From assembly GCA_020205615.1 (NCBI GenBank), contig CM035170.1, positions 13,864,980-13,928,979 of the forward strand: a stretch of 64,000 nucleotides of DNA, written 5' to 3'. Both the position numbers and the translations under genes were made by a program. Below the pieces are notes generated by a model, which worked only from the letters and a program-made list of their open reading frames with translations, made no database searches and was not told where the DNA came from. This DNA comes from Panax quinquefolius (taxonomy: Eukaryota; Streptophyta; Magnoliopsida; Apiales; Araliaceae). Below are positions 36,053-46,400 of the stretch, one piece after another (position 1 is the first letter of the stretch; each line of letters starts with the position of its first letter).

Positions 36053-36982
36053 ATTGAGCTTTCCTCTCTTCCCGAAACTTGTAACTCCCTTCCATGTAGC
36101 CACACGCAACAATACCTGATCCCCAATACTAAATTCCACGTCCTTTCGATGAAGATCCGCATAACTCTTTTGTCGATCCTGTGCCGTTTGTATACATTGA
36201 CGAATCATTTGGATCTTTTCTGTAGTAATACGTACCAACTCTGGTCCCAATAATGTTGCTTCACCTACCTCATCCCAACACACTGGAGAGCGATAATTCC
36301 ATCCATATAATGCTTCAAATGGAGCTACACCTATACTTGCCTGATAACTGTTGTTGTAGGAAAATTCCACCAATGGTAAATACTTATCCCAACTCCCTTT
36401 GAAGTCTAGGACATAGAGTCTTAATAGATCTTCAAGAGTTTGAATAGTCCTCTCCGATTGTCCATCCGTTTGAGGATGGTATGCCGAACTAAATCGTAAA
36501 TCCGTGCCTATAGCTTTTTGCAAGCTAACCCAAAATCTTGAAGTGAATCTTGGGTCACGATCCGAAACTATGGATACTGGCATGCCATGCAACCTCACAA
36601 TCTCATTCACGTACATACGAGCAAGACGTTCAAGGGAATAAGTCTCCCGTATCGGCAAGAAATGAGCAAACTTGGTTAATCTATTAACAATAACCCAAAT
36701 AGCATTTATGCCTTGAGAAACCGTGGTAAGACCCATAACGAAATCCATGGTAATGTGTTCCCACTTCCATTTCAGAATCTCAAGTGGTTGCAATGGTCCC
36801 TTAGGCACTTGATGCTCCGCCTTTAGACGTTGACAAGTTAAACACCTCGAGATAAACTTTGCAATCTCTCTCTTCATATTGTTCCACCAAAATATATGTC
36901 GAAGATCACGATATATTTTGGTACTTCCAGGATGGATTGTAAATGGTGTATTATGTGCCTCCATCATGATCTTGTACTTCAA
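36047..36982 (-). pseudogene. Tk3 integrase (intact 311-codon frame)
   Basis: The zinc-binding HHCC lies in HNTPFTIHPG ... CLTCQ at the N-terminus. The DDE core has Asp in MDFVMGLTTVSQ, Asp in SIVSDRDPRFTSRFW and Glu in HPQTDGQSERTIQTLED. The GPY/F region begins FGKRGKLNP, just before the stop. All catalytic residues are present, making this the best-preserved protein domain in the window. It needs the rest of pol, which is broken, so it is classed as part of a pseudogene. The Met at 36982 is internal to pol, not a natural start. Confidence 0.93.
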
Positions 36983-37078
36983 ATCAGAATCGTTAGGAAC
37001 ACAAAGTCTGGAGTGGACTCGAAGTATTCCTTCTTCATCGATTCTTGCCTCTGGAATAACACCTTCTTGTACTTTCTT

Positions 37079-37511
37079 CTACATACGCATCAGCTCCGGG
37101 TCTGAGACTTGAGCAACTTTAACTTTTTCGATTAAAGTTGGTTCTATACGTATACTTGACATCATTGCATGGGTCCCCGGAGTCTTGAATTCTATCTTCA
37201 TCTTTTGTAAATCACACAAAATGGGCCTTTGTGTTGACAACATCGCATTCGTTCCCACGTATGATCTTCTACTCAATGCGTCGGCTACCACGTTCACTTT
37301 TCCAGGATGGTATTGAATGGTATGGTCGTAGTCTTTCAACAGCTCGAGCCAACGTCGTTCTTGCATGTTGAGTTCTTTTTAGTGAAGAAATATTTGAGGC
37401 TTTTATGGTCCAATATATCTCCATTTTCTCCCCATATATATAGTGCCTCTAGATCTTTAACGCAAAAAAACTTATCACGCTAACTCTAGATCATGAGTAG
37501 GATAATTCCTC
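37079..37511 (-). pseudogene. Tk3 RNase H C-terminus and linker
   Basis: The 37079-37366 frame reads [20 protein letters not shown], then [14 protein letters not shown] and a linker ending VSDPELMRM. The matching Tk2 domain is at 15762-16136. Bases 37367-37511 contain the region equivalent to [10 protein letters not shown] with frameshifts and stops. Confidence 0.88.
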
Positions 37512-38508
37512 TCATATTTTTAAGTTGTCATGCGAGGCATAGGCTATGACTTTCCCACGTTGCATGAGAACACATCCTAACCCTTTGCCTAAAGCATCAT
37601 CAGAGATAACAAATCCATCCGAACCGGATGGTATTGTCAAAACAGTCTTAGAAATGAGTCTCCTCTTGAGATCTTGGAAACTCTTCTCGCATTCCTCGCT
37701 CCATACTAATTTTGTATCTTTACGAGTCAGCTGAGTTAACGGAGTAGCGATTTGAGAAAATCCTTCCACAAATCTCCGATAATAAACAGCTAAGCCCAAA
37801 AAGCTACGTACTTCGGTCACCGATTTCGGTTGCTCCCAACTTTGTATTGCTTCAATCTTCGCCGGGTCAATAGATACTCCATGTTTTGACACCACGTGCC
37901 CAAGGAATGCTACTTCCTCAAGTCAAAATTCGCATTTCTTCAGCTTGGCATATAGCTTGTTATCACGAAGCCTTTGCAGTACCAGCTTCAAATGGTGCTC
38001 ATGATCTTTACGGCTTTTGGAATATATGAGGATGTCATCAATAAAGACAACAACGAACTGATCCAAATAATCCTTGAATACTCGGTTCATCATATCTATG
38101 AAAGCCATAGGAGCATTAGTCAATCCAAAATACATGACTAGGAATTCATAATGCCCGTCATCGAAGTTCTCAAGGCGCCTCTTGAATATCTTCAGTTTTA
38201 ACCTTCAGCTGATGATATCCAGAACGAAGATCAATTTTTGAAAAGAATTGTGCTCCTTGCAACTGGTCAAACATGTCATCAATACGAGGTAGCGGATACC
38301 TAATCTTGATAGTTACATGGTTCAATTCCCGATAGTCAATACAAAGTCGCATACTCCCGTCTTTCTTCTTTATAAATAAAATAGGAGCACCCCAAGGAGA
38401 TTTACTAGGATGAATGAAACCGATGTCCAACAACTCCTATAGTTGGACCTTTAACTCCTGAAGTTCAATAGGAGCCATTCGATATGAGGTTTTAGAAATG
38501 GGCTTTGT
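37512..38508 (-). pseudogene. Tk3 reverse transcriptase
   Basis: Three frames together cover RT. Fingers (38170-38433): [20 protein letters not shown] and [15 protein letters not shown]. Palm (37923-38135): [20 protein letters not shown] with the catalytic DD. Thumb, connection and start of RNase H (37512-37895): [14 protein letters not shown] and [19 protein letters not shown]. Frameshifts separate them, and a TAG sits in VQL-ELL near 38436. The region ends at the Tk4 insertion; the motif preceding the fingers resumes at 41129. Confidence 0.92.
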
Positions 38509-41123
38509 TGTAAGACCCCAACTTATTATTAATGAAATTTAATTTTCTCTATTTATTATTTTGAAATAGTAAGGGTTGATTTGATTAATATAGATAGTTA
38601 TGGGTAAAATACGCAAATATTTCAAAATAAGCAAGTGGTTATAAAATATTCATTATTGTCGGGGAATATTCGTTTGGTCATGGAATATTCTTTGGCATCG
38701 GGGAATATTCGATGACTTTGCCAAGCGTCTTTTGTGGGCCCCATAACTTGAAAGCGATTGGATGAAGAAAACGACAAATATAAGTTGTTTAAAAATAACT
38801 TGGCGTAGTTATTACTGATTAATCTTTATTAAAAATACTCATTGGTTAAAACACAATAAAGCACCAGATATTGCACCAATTATTGATTCTTACGAAGGCA
38901 CTACTCAATAATGGTTTCACGATGAATTCTTGTTCGATATTTTATTGATTTAATAATTGTCTTTGCGTTGATATTTTATATTGTTTGTCGTTTCAATAAT
39001 TGTCATTACACATTATTTTCATTATCGAAGAAATAATTCATATTATCCTGAATAATATTATTAGATAACATTATTGGCAATGTCTAGAAAGTTACGTCTA
39101 AGGAGAGGTTTGGTCACCTAATCACAAGCGCCAAGATGAGGAGAAATTCTTATTGGAAAGCCCCCTCTTTCTGAACCTGCGGTTGTCAATATTGTGATTA
39201 CGTAATATTATTTGTGAATAATTAATTATTGATTCATATGATGAGGAAAATATTGATTTTATATGGATATAGATGGAGAAAATTTTAATGTGACAATTGT
39301 TGAAAATTGAAATTTTATCTTTTTCGATAAAATAATTCATTTAAATATATTATTATATTTTAATAATATAATAATGATGATATTTTTATGATAAATGTGG
39401 GATATATGAGTATATGTGGAGGAGTATTTTTGTTACCAAAAATATTTAAAGCATGTTTTATGTGTCAGTGGACCCCATTTCTTGATGAAATTTGATTATA
39501 AACAGAAAATCGCCCATTTGTGGATTTCTGGCCAAATTCATTTGAAATTTAGAAAAACTTTCTTCTCAGTAAAGTTGTAGAATTGAATTTCATATAAAAA
39601 TTCATGAGTTTTGAATTTTCTTACGACAAAAGGCTATTTATTGTGAATTATTGAAGTTCGAGTCTTTCAAATAATTGATTTTTGGAAGTTTAAAATAATT
39701 TAAATAACAAAAACGTTTTTTTGTGCAAGTCTTGTGAGGTGGGTCTGCTTGGTGGCTGAGGTTTTGAGGCAAAATAAGTGTGCGTTGGAATAAAATTATA
39801 TATATTAATATTTTATTAAATTTTTCAGCATTGGTGTTCTAAGCATTTTCCTATAAATAGGGTGCTTAGGTTAGAATTAAAAATTACACCAGAAACTGAA
39901 ATTTTCTCTCTCTATATTATCGAGTGTATTCTTGTGAGTATTTTGAGTATATTTTGAGTATTGCTATACGGTGCAAGTTCAAGTCATAACCTATATCCGG
40001 TGTTTAAATTTAGAAGTCTTGATCTTTCGAGGTAAGGGATATTATTTTTTTTAATGATATTATTTATTCTAATATCATTATGTCAAGTCTTGATCTGAAC
40101 TTTTTAATCAAATTTGGAACTTTTAGTCTTTGAAGTTACTTATTCACGATACTCAAGACTTTATTCACGATATCTGATCTATCCACGAATCAAAGACTAT
40201 TCATCGAAAAATAAAAATTTCCTTTTCGTCCAAAAATATCTATTCGGATACTAGCTTTGATTGTATCCATGTTTTGATCATTCTTGAATTTTACACCACA
40301 TGATTATTTTTGAGGTATTGTTGGACATGGATAAAACAAAGTCTGAATCCTTAATCCTTAATTCTTGTCATTTTGTTTAACTCGGATTCGCTTTTTTAAA
40401 AAATATTTTTCATCATCCTCGATCTTAAATGATGATATTATTGAATATCTTTGGCCCAGTGGTGCAAAGATGAATGATTTCTAGTAAATATATTTGGCCC
40501 AGTGCGAAGATGAGCAGTGTTTAGATGAACATGACCAACTCGATGAATATCTTTGGCTCAGTAGTGCAAAGATGAATATTTGATTCCGGATATATATTGA
40601 TTGATGTTACAGGATAAAAGATGAGCGATGAACTTTTAAATTCATACATAGAAGATAGTAGTTTTCATTCTCTACTTAACTCTTCTAATGAATTATTATT
40701 TCCGCTGCGAATATTGATTTAAAACTTGTTGTCTATTGTATTCTATTAGATTTTTCCCTGTTGAAAACTAACGATAATTTGTTGTATATTATCTTAGTCA
40801 TAATATTCTTTACTGGGCTAGTTGAGCTCACCCTTTTCTTTTTTGTTCCATTTTTCTTCTCAGGAGGCGAGAATATAGGGAGTACGAGTTGGGGTATGGA
40901 ATGAAGGTTCTAGAGAGAGTTGTTTAGTATTCCTCACCATTTTTGTAAAATAATGTATCAATAAATGTGATGAGGATTTATTTAAGTATAGATATTGTCT
41001 AGAAGATAATATTTGTATTCAAACTCATAGTTTTACTGTTGTAATAATAAAGTTGTAGTTGTTTCTGTACCATGTATTGACAACTCAGAATGGGTGATGT
41101 ATACCTATTTTGGGGGCGTCATA
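38509..41123 (+). mobile_element. Tk4: solo LTR (2615 bp) inserted in Tk3 RT
   Basis: It begins TGTAAGACCCC and ends GGGGGCGTCATA (terminal CA changed to TA), flanked by TTTGT (38504-38508, 41124-41128). It is opposite in direction to its host Tk3. It carries CAATTATTG (38877) and CAATAATTG (38994), the hairpin block (39090-39175), TATA (39851-39861) and hairpin units (40447-40471, 40547-40575). It resembles the Tk3 LTRs over most of its length, so it belongs to the same subfamily. Confidence 0.95.
39851..39861 (+). promoter_or_regulatory. Tk4 TATA box
   Basis: CTATAAATAGG followed by AAAATTACACCAGAAACTG and a CTCTCTCTATAT stretch, as in the relatives. Confidence 0.7.
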
Positions 41124-41128
41124 TTTGT

Positions 41129-42266
41129 ACCAGGTTCAAGATCAATAAAGAATTCAACTTCACGTTCTGGGGGTAGACCGGGATGTTCTTCAGGAAATAC
41201 GTCAGGAAAGTCAATAACAACAGGAATATTATTCAAATATGACGTGTCTTTATTCAAATCCATAACATGGGCTAAGAAATCTTGACATCCATTTTTTAAT
41301 AAACGAATAGCTTTATGACTTGATATAACGAAGGATTGATTTTAATGGCTTAGTTGCTTGAATTACGCATGAACAAAGTTGGTTAGGAATATGAAAACTA
41401 ACAACCTTACGAAAACAATCAATTTTAGCATGATGAGTAGTTAACCAATCAATCCCTAAAATCACGTCAAATACAAGTATCTTTAAAGAGATAAGGTTAA
41501 CAGGTAAGGTGATGGTGCCGACTTGGATCAAACAAGATTTATAAACAGTGGATGTGATGAAAGTTTCTCCTAACGGAGTCTCCACAGATAAATCAAAGTC
41601 TAATTTCTCTAGTGTCAAGTTTAAACGTTGAGCACAAGTAGGAGAAATAAATGAATGGGTAGCACCGGTATCTAGTAAGGTATAAACTTTGCATGAATTT
41701 AGGATTAGCATACCCGTGATCACCTCGTTTGGGTTCCTCGCATGTTGACCAGTCACTACAAACGCTCTTCCAGGAACCGTATACTTTGACTTTTCTGGGA
41801 CAGCCTTTTGAGTCACCATCCCCACTGGACTTGGTTTTTCTACAGTACAATCTCGAGCGATATGTCCTTCCTTTCCATAATTATAACATACCATAAACTG
41901 TTGTGGGCAGTTTAGGCTGATATGTCCTTCTTTTCTGCACTTATAGCATATAACTGGTGGTCGTTCTCCTCCCTTGAAACTAGTTACTGTTGGTACTGAC
42001 GTCTTCGTATTGTCATTGTTGAATCTCCTCTTTTTAAAATCTCCTCCCGACTCGCTTCTTCTATTCTCATGGCCATGATTACCACCAGAGTGGTTGCCGC
42101 TCTTGTCCGTATTTTTCATTCTCCGCTGGTTATCGTTGTTACGATGGCTCGCCATCATTTGTATAATCTTGGTTGTGGTCCCTCGATTGACCGTACTCGT
42201 TATCTCGCTCTAATAATTGAGCCATGTTGACAACATCTGAATAGAGAGAAAATTTATGAGAAATAA
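41129..42266 (-). pseudogene. Tk3 nucleocapsid, protease and start of RT
   Basis: The long frame 41313-42158 reads a basic region, two zinc knuckles and protease. Knuckle 1 is CYKCRKEGHISLNC (intact CCHC). Knuckle 2 is CYNYGKEGHIARDC, with the second Cys replaced by Tyr. The retropepsin active site is LLDTGATHSFIS, followed by LDFDLSVETPLGETFITSTV and DVILGIDWLTTHHAKID. Bases 41129-41312 continue toward RT (REVEFFIDLEPGT). 42160-42266 is gag up to the TRIM. Confidence 0.92.
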
Positions 42267-42976
42267 TGAAATAACCCGGGTCAAATCCCGAGTCCGGAAT
42301 AAATCTCGGGTCAAATCCCAAGTCCGAATCGAATCAAATTCATCAAAATAAGGCCTCGAACCATCGGCCCAATAGTATCTTCTTGGGTCATCTTAGCCCA
42401 CCAGACTCTCCAAAAGGTCATGACCAAGGTACTATTGGTAGTAACTTATTTTCTTATATCTGCATACAAATTTTCCTATCTTTCGATGTGGGGTGAGGGT
42501 GTTACAAACTCCCCACTTAAATTTTTGACGTCCCGTCAAACCGATCACACACACAGCCCAAAGATCTTTGTCTCTCTAGCCATTGTGGGATAATACCGGC
42601 TGGCTTCGTGTCCCCACCTCCGGACCTCCATCTCTCCATTGTGGGATAATACCACCAGCCTTCGTGTCCCCACCTCTGGCAACCCGATCGAATGACCCGA
42701 CCCGAGCTTTTGAGAGTCGACTTTGATACCATATGAAACAACCTGGGTCAAATCCCGAGTCCGGAATAAATCTCGGGTCAAATCCCAAGTCCGAAATGAA
42801 TCAAATTCATCAAAATAAGGCCTCAAACTACTGGCCCAATAGTATCTTCTTGGGTCATCTTAGCCCACCATAGACTCCCAAAAGGTCATGACTTGAAGGT
42901 ACTATTGGTAGTAACTTATTTTCTTATATGCAGACAAATTTTTCCCTATCTTTCGATGTGGGACTGGGGTGTTACA
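42267..42976 (-). mobile_element. TRIM: 710-bp terminal-repeat retrotransposon in miniature
   Basis: Two ~240-bp terminal repeats (42267-42506, 42734-42976) flank 227 bp and sit between perfect AATAA duplications (42262-42266, 42977-42981) inside Tk3 gag. On the minus strand the PBS is TGGTATCAAAGTC (42719-42731) next to the 5' LTR and the PPT is AAGTGGGGAGTT next to the 3' LTR. The internal part has no coding domain, only two copies of a ~70-bp unit with CATTGTGGGATAATACC and TTCGTGTCCCCACCTC. LTR ends are TGTAACACC ... TTTCA. Overlapping frames of up to 93 codons across it are chance. Confidence 0.95.
42719..42731 (-). promoter_or_regulatory. TRIM primer-binding site
   Basis: TGGTATCAAAGTC on the minus strand, two bases from the 5' LTR. 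It matches initiator tRNA-Met over the first eight bases. Confidence 0.85.
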
Positions 42977-42981
42977 AATAA

Positions 42982-43623
42982 GATATTGACGTATGCCAGG
43001 TTTCAAACCTCTCAGAAACATCCGCGTCATACGTTCCTCATTCTCCACCAAATGAGGTGCAAACCTGGACAACTCTGCAATCTTCTTCGCCTCGTCTTTG
43101 GGGACACCGTCATGTTATTCTCGCTCCCATCTAATTAACTCTCTACCTCTTTCATATGACGAATACTTTCAGGAAAGTACTTGTCATTGAACAGTTTCTG
43201 AAATGTCTCCCAAGACTCCCACCAGTAGTCTGCCTCGCCACGGAACATAAAGGTGGCGAATAGAACCTTCTGTTCCTCCGTGCATCCCAAGACATCGAAT
43301 ATCTTGGTAATTTGTTTTACCCACGTCTCTACCTTGATCGGATCCGGCTTTCCAATAAATTCTGGTGGTCCCAACTCTTTGAACTGCTTGGCTGTGACAA
43401 ACCGTGAATTGCTATCATTTCCTCCTGTATTTTGAACACGAGTCTCCCTCGTCTAATTTTGCATGAACTGCAAAAAGCTTCTAAACATCCCATCGTTCAT
43501 CATCTGCTCAGTGGTGTTGTTCACAGGAGGAACATTGTCAGCCTGTTGCACGTTCTCCTCGTTGGTGAACAAAGGTGTCTCCATGGTCTCATTTACTCCA
43601 CTATTAACATTCTCAGTCGACAT
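42982..43623 (-). pseudogene. gag: Tk3 gag, N-terminal and core part
   Basis: The start ATG is at 43623 on the minus strand (MSTENVNSGVNETMETPLFT), chosen because the PBS lies about 175 bp upstream and Tk1 has the same start. The core (43135-43374) reads PPEFIGKPDPIKVETWVKQI, LGCTEEQKVLFATFMFRGEA and YWWESWETFQKLFNDKYFPE, the Retrotrans_gag fold. After a frameshift near 43135 it continues AELSRFAPHLVENEERMTRM and FLRGLKPGIRQYL into the TRIM site. An in-frame TAG lies at 43453-43455. Confidence 0.9.
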
Positions 43624-43797
43624 TCTCAAATACTGCCATAAAATAAGGGTTAATTTAACAAATTAACATATCACATAATATCCCTATATTATGACCGACC
43701 AACAAATAAGCTTAGGTAGGACACACTAGCGAATGATTTACTTGTCTCTCCTCTCCTAGTTCTATTCCCCGATCTCCGCCAGAGATCATATCCCTAA

Positions 43798-43809
43798 GCT
43801 CTGATACCA
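43798..43809 (-). promoter_or_regulatory. Tk3 primer-binding site
   Basis: The plus strand GCTCTGATACCA is TGGTATCAGAGC on the minus strand, a perfect initiator tRNA-Met PBS two bases from the 5' LTR edge at 43812. Confidence 0.93.
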
Positions 43810-43811
43810 AC

Positions 43812-46395
43812 TGTGACACCCCCAAAATAGGTATACAACACCCATTCTGAGTTGTCAAAATATATGGTACAGAAATAACTACAACTTTATTAATACAACA
43901 TTAAAACTGTGAGTTTAAATACAAATATTGTCATCTAGACAATATCCACACTCAAATAAGTCCTCATTACAATTATTGAAACATTATTTTACAAAAATGG
44001 TGAGGACTACTAAAACAACTTCTAGAACCATCATTCCATACCCCGACTAGTACTCGCTCTATTCTCACCTCCTGAGAAAAAATGGGAAAAAAAGGAAAAG
44101 GGTGAGCTCAACTAGCCCAGTAAAGAATATTATGACTAAGATAACATAGAACAAATTATCGTTAGACCTCAACAGGGAAAAATCTAATAGAATACAATAG
44201 ACAACCAGTTTTAAATCAATATTAGCAGCGGAATTAATAATTCATTAGAAGAGTTAAGTAGAGAATGAAATCTACTATCTTCTATATATGAATTTAAAAG
44301 TTCATCGTCGATATTTTATCCCTATAACATCAATCAATATATATCTGGAATCAAATATTCATCTTTGCACTACAGGCCAAAAAGATATTCATCAATTAAT
44401 CATGTTCATCTAAACACTGCTCATCTTCTTTTACACGGGCCAAAGATATTCATCAAAAATCATTCATCTTTGCACTACATGCCAAAGATATTCAGTAATA
44501 TCATTATTTAGGACTAAGGATGATGAAAAATATTTTAAAGAAAACGAATCCAATTGAAACAAAAGAATAAATATTAAGGATTCAGATTTCAATTATTCCA
44601 TGTCCAAAAATACCTCATAAATAATCATAGTGGAGTAAAATTTAAGAATGATCAAAACATGGATACAATTAAAGCTAGTATCCATAATAGATATTTTGGA
44701 CGAAAAATAAAAATTTAATTTTTCCGTGAATAGTCAGATTCGTGAATAATTATAAATATAATGAATAGTAACCCAGACACAAAAAGTTCCAAATTTAATA
44801 AAAAGTTCAAACCAATATTTCGGCGTAATGATATTGAAGAAAATAATATCATTTAAGAAGAAAATAACATCCTTACCTCGTAAAGACAAGATTTCTAGTT
44901 GAAACACCTGGATATAAAGCTATGACTTGAACTTGCAATCAGTATAGCAACACTCAAAGTATTACAATACTCACAAGAATACGCTCAATAGATCGAGAGA
45001 GAAAGAGAGAGAAAACTTCAGTTTCTGGTGTGATTTTCAATTCTAACCTAAGCACCCTATTTATAGGAAAATGTTTAGAACACCAAAGCAGAAAATTTAA
45101 TAAAATATTAATATATTTATATAAATTTTTCTACGCACACCATCAGTCCACAACATCAGCCATTCACCCAACAAAAACAAAAAAAAAATGTTTTTCTTAA
45201 ATAAAACATTTTAAACTCCAAAAATCAATTACTCCAGAACTTCAATAATTCATAATAAATAGCCCTTTTATCAGAAAAATTTGAACCTCATGTCTTTTCC
45301 ATAGAAAATTCCATTCTCTACAACTTTACAGAAGAAAAGTTTTCCAAATTCCAAACAGAAATTGACCGAAATCTATAAACGGACGATTTTACATGCTATA
45401 ATCAAATTTCAGTCAAGAAATGGGCCCACAGACATGTTTAACATGTTTTAAACAACTTTTACAATAAAAATACTCTTCCTCCTCATATACTCATATATCC
45501 CACATTCATTGTAAAAATTTCCCCATTATTATATTATTAAAATATAATAATGAATTATTTTATCAGAAAAAGATAAAATATTAATTTTCAACAATTGTCA
45601 CATTAAAAATTTTCTCCATCTATATCTATATAAAATGAATATTTTCCTTATCATATAAATTAATAATTAATTATTCACAAATAATATTACGAATCACAAG
45701 ATCTTTGCAACTAGGTCGCCCCGAGGAAAGAGGGGTTTTTCAATAAGGATCTCTCTCTTCTCGGCGCCGCATTAGGTGACCAAACCTCCTTAGACAGTAA
45801 CTTTCTAGACATTGCCAATAATGTTATCTAATAATATTATTCAGATAATATGAATTATTGCCTCAATAATGAAAATCTTGTGTAATGACAATTATTGAAA
45901 CAACGAAGAATATAAAATATCAACGTAGCAATTATTGAATCAATAAAATAAAATATTGAATAAGAATTCTCAGTAACAATTATTGAGTAGTGCCTTCTTA
46001 TGTAAGAATCAATAATTGGTGCAATACTGGTATTGCTCTTGTGAAACAACGCCAGACATCGTGTTTTAACCAATCGGGTATTTCAACAAGATAATTTGAA
46101 TAACTACGCCGTTATTTATAAACAACTTATACTTGTCATTTTCTTCATCCAATCGCTTTCCGTTATGGGGCCCACATAATGTTGCGCCGTCGTACGAATA
46201 TTCTCCGACAGTAAGAATATTCCACGACCAAACGAATATTCTCCGATAAAAATAAATATTTTATAACCACTTGCTTATTTGAAATATTTGCGCATTTTAT
46301 CCATAACTAACCACATTAATCAAATGAACCCTTACTATTTCAAAATAATAAATAAAGGAAATTCAATTTTATTTATAATAAGTTGGGGTCTTACA
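43812..46395 (-). repeat. Tk3 5' LTR (2584 bp)
   Basis: The plus strand starts TGTGACACCCCC and ends GGGGTCTTACA. It holds four CAATWATTG palindromes (45889, 45929, 45977, 46010), the hairpin block (45715-45800), TATA (45056-45066) and hairpin units near 44360-44490. It pairs with 33059-35657. Confidence 0.93.
45056..45066 (-). promoter_or_regulatory. Tk3 5' LTR TATA box
   Basis: The minus strand reads CTATAAATAGG. This is the promoter that would drive the Tk3 genomic transcript. Confidence 0.72.
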
Positions 46396-46400
46396 ATTGT

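Larger units (their letters stand above)
33059..46395 (-). mobile_element. Tk3: near-complete Tekay-like chromovirus with two nested insertions
   Basis: A perfect target duplication ATTGT (33054-33058, 46396-46400) flanks 13337 bp; without the nested Tk4 solo LTR and TRIM it is about 10.0 kb. On the minus strand: 5' LTR (43812-46395), PBS (43798-43809), gag, zinc knuckles, protease, RT, RNase H, integrase, chromodomain, PPT (35658-35670), 3' LTR (33059-35657). This order with a C-terminal chromodomain is the Ty3/gypsy chromovirus plan, and the domain sequences look Tekay-like. Several domains keep long frames, but stops and frameshifts in gag, RT, RNase H and between integrase and chromodomain make it defective. 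Confidence 0.95.

Noticed and set aside
42517..42826. Three overlapping minus-strand ORFs of 60-93 codons
   Set aside because: They cross the TRIM LTR and interior and share its direct repeats. Nothing protein-like.
41313..43623. Intact Tk3 gag-pol gene
   Set aside because: The long frames are real domain matches, but an in-frame stop at 43453, a frameshift near 43135, the TRIM and the Tk4 LTR break the reading frame.
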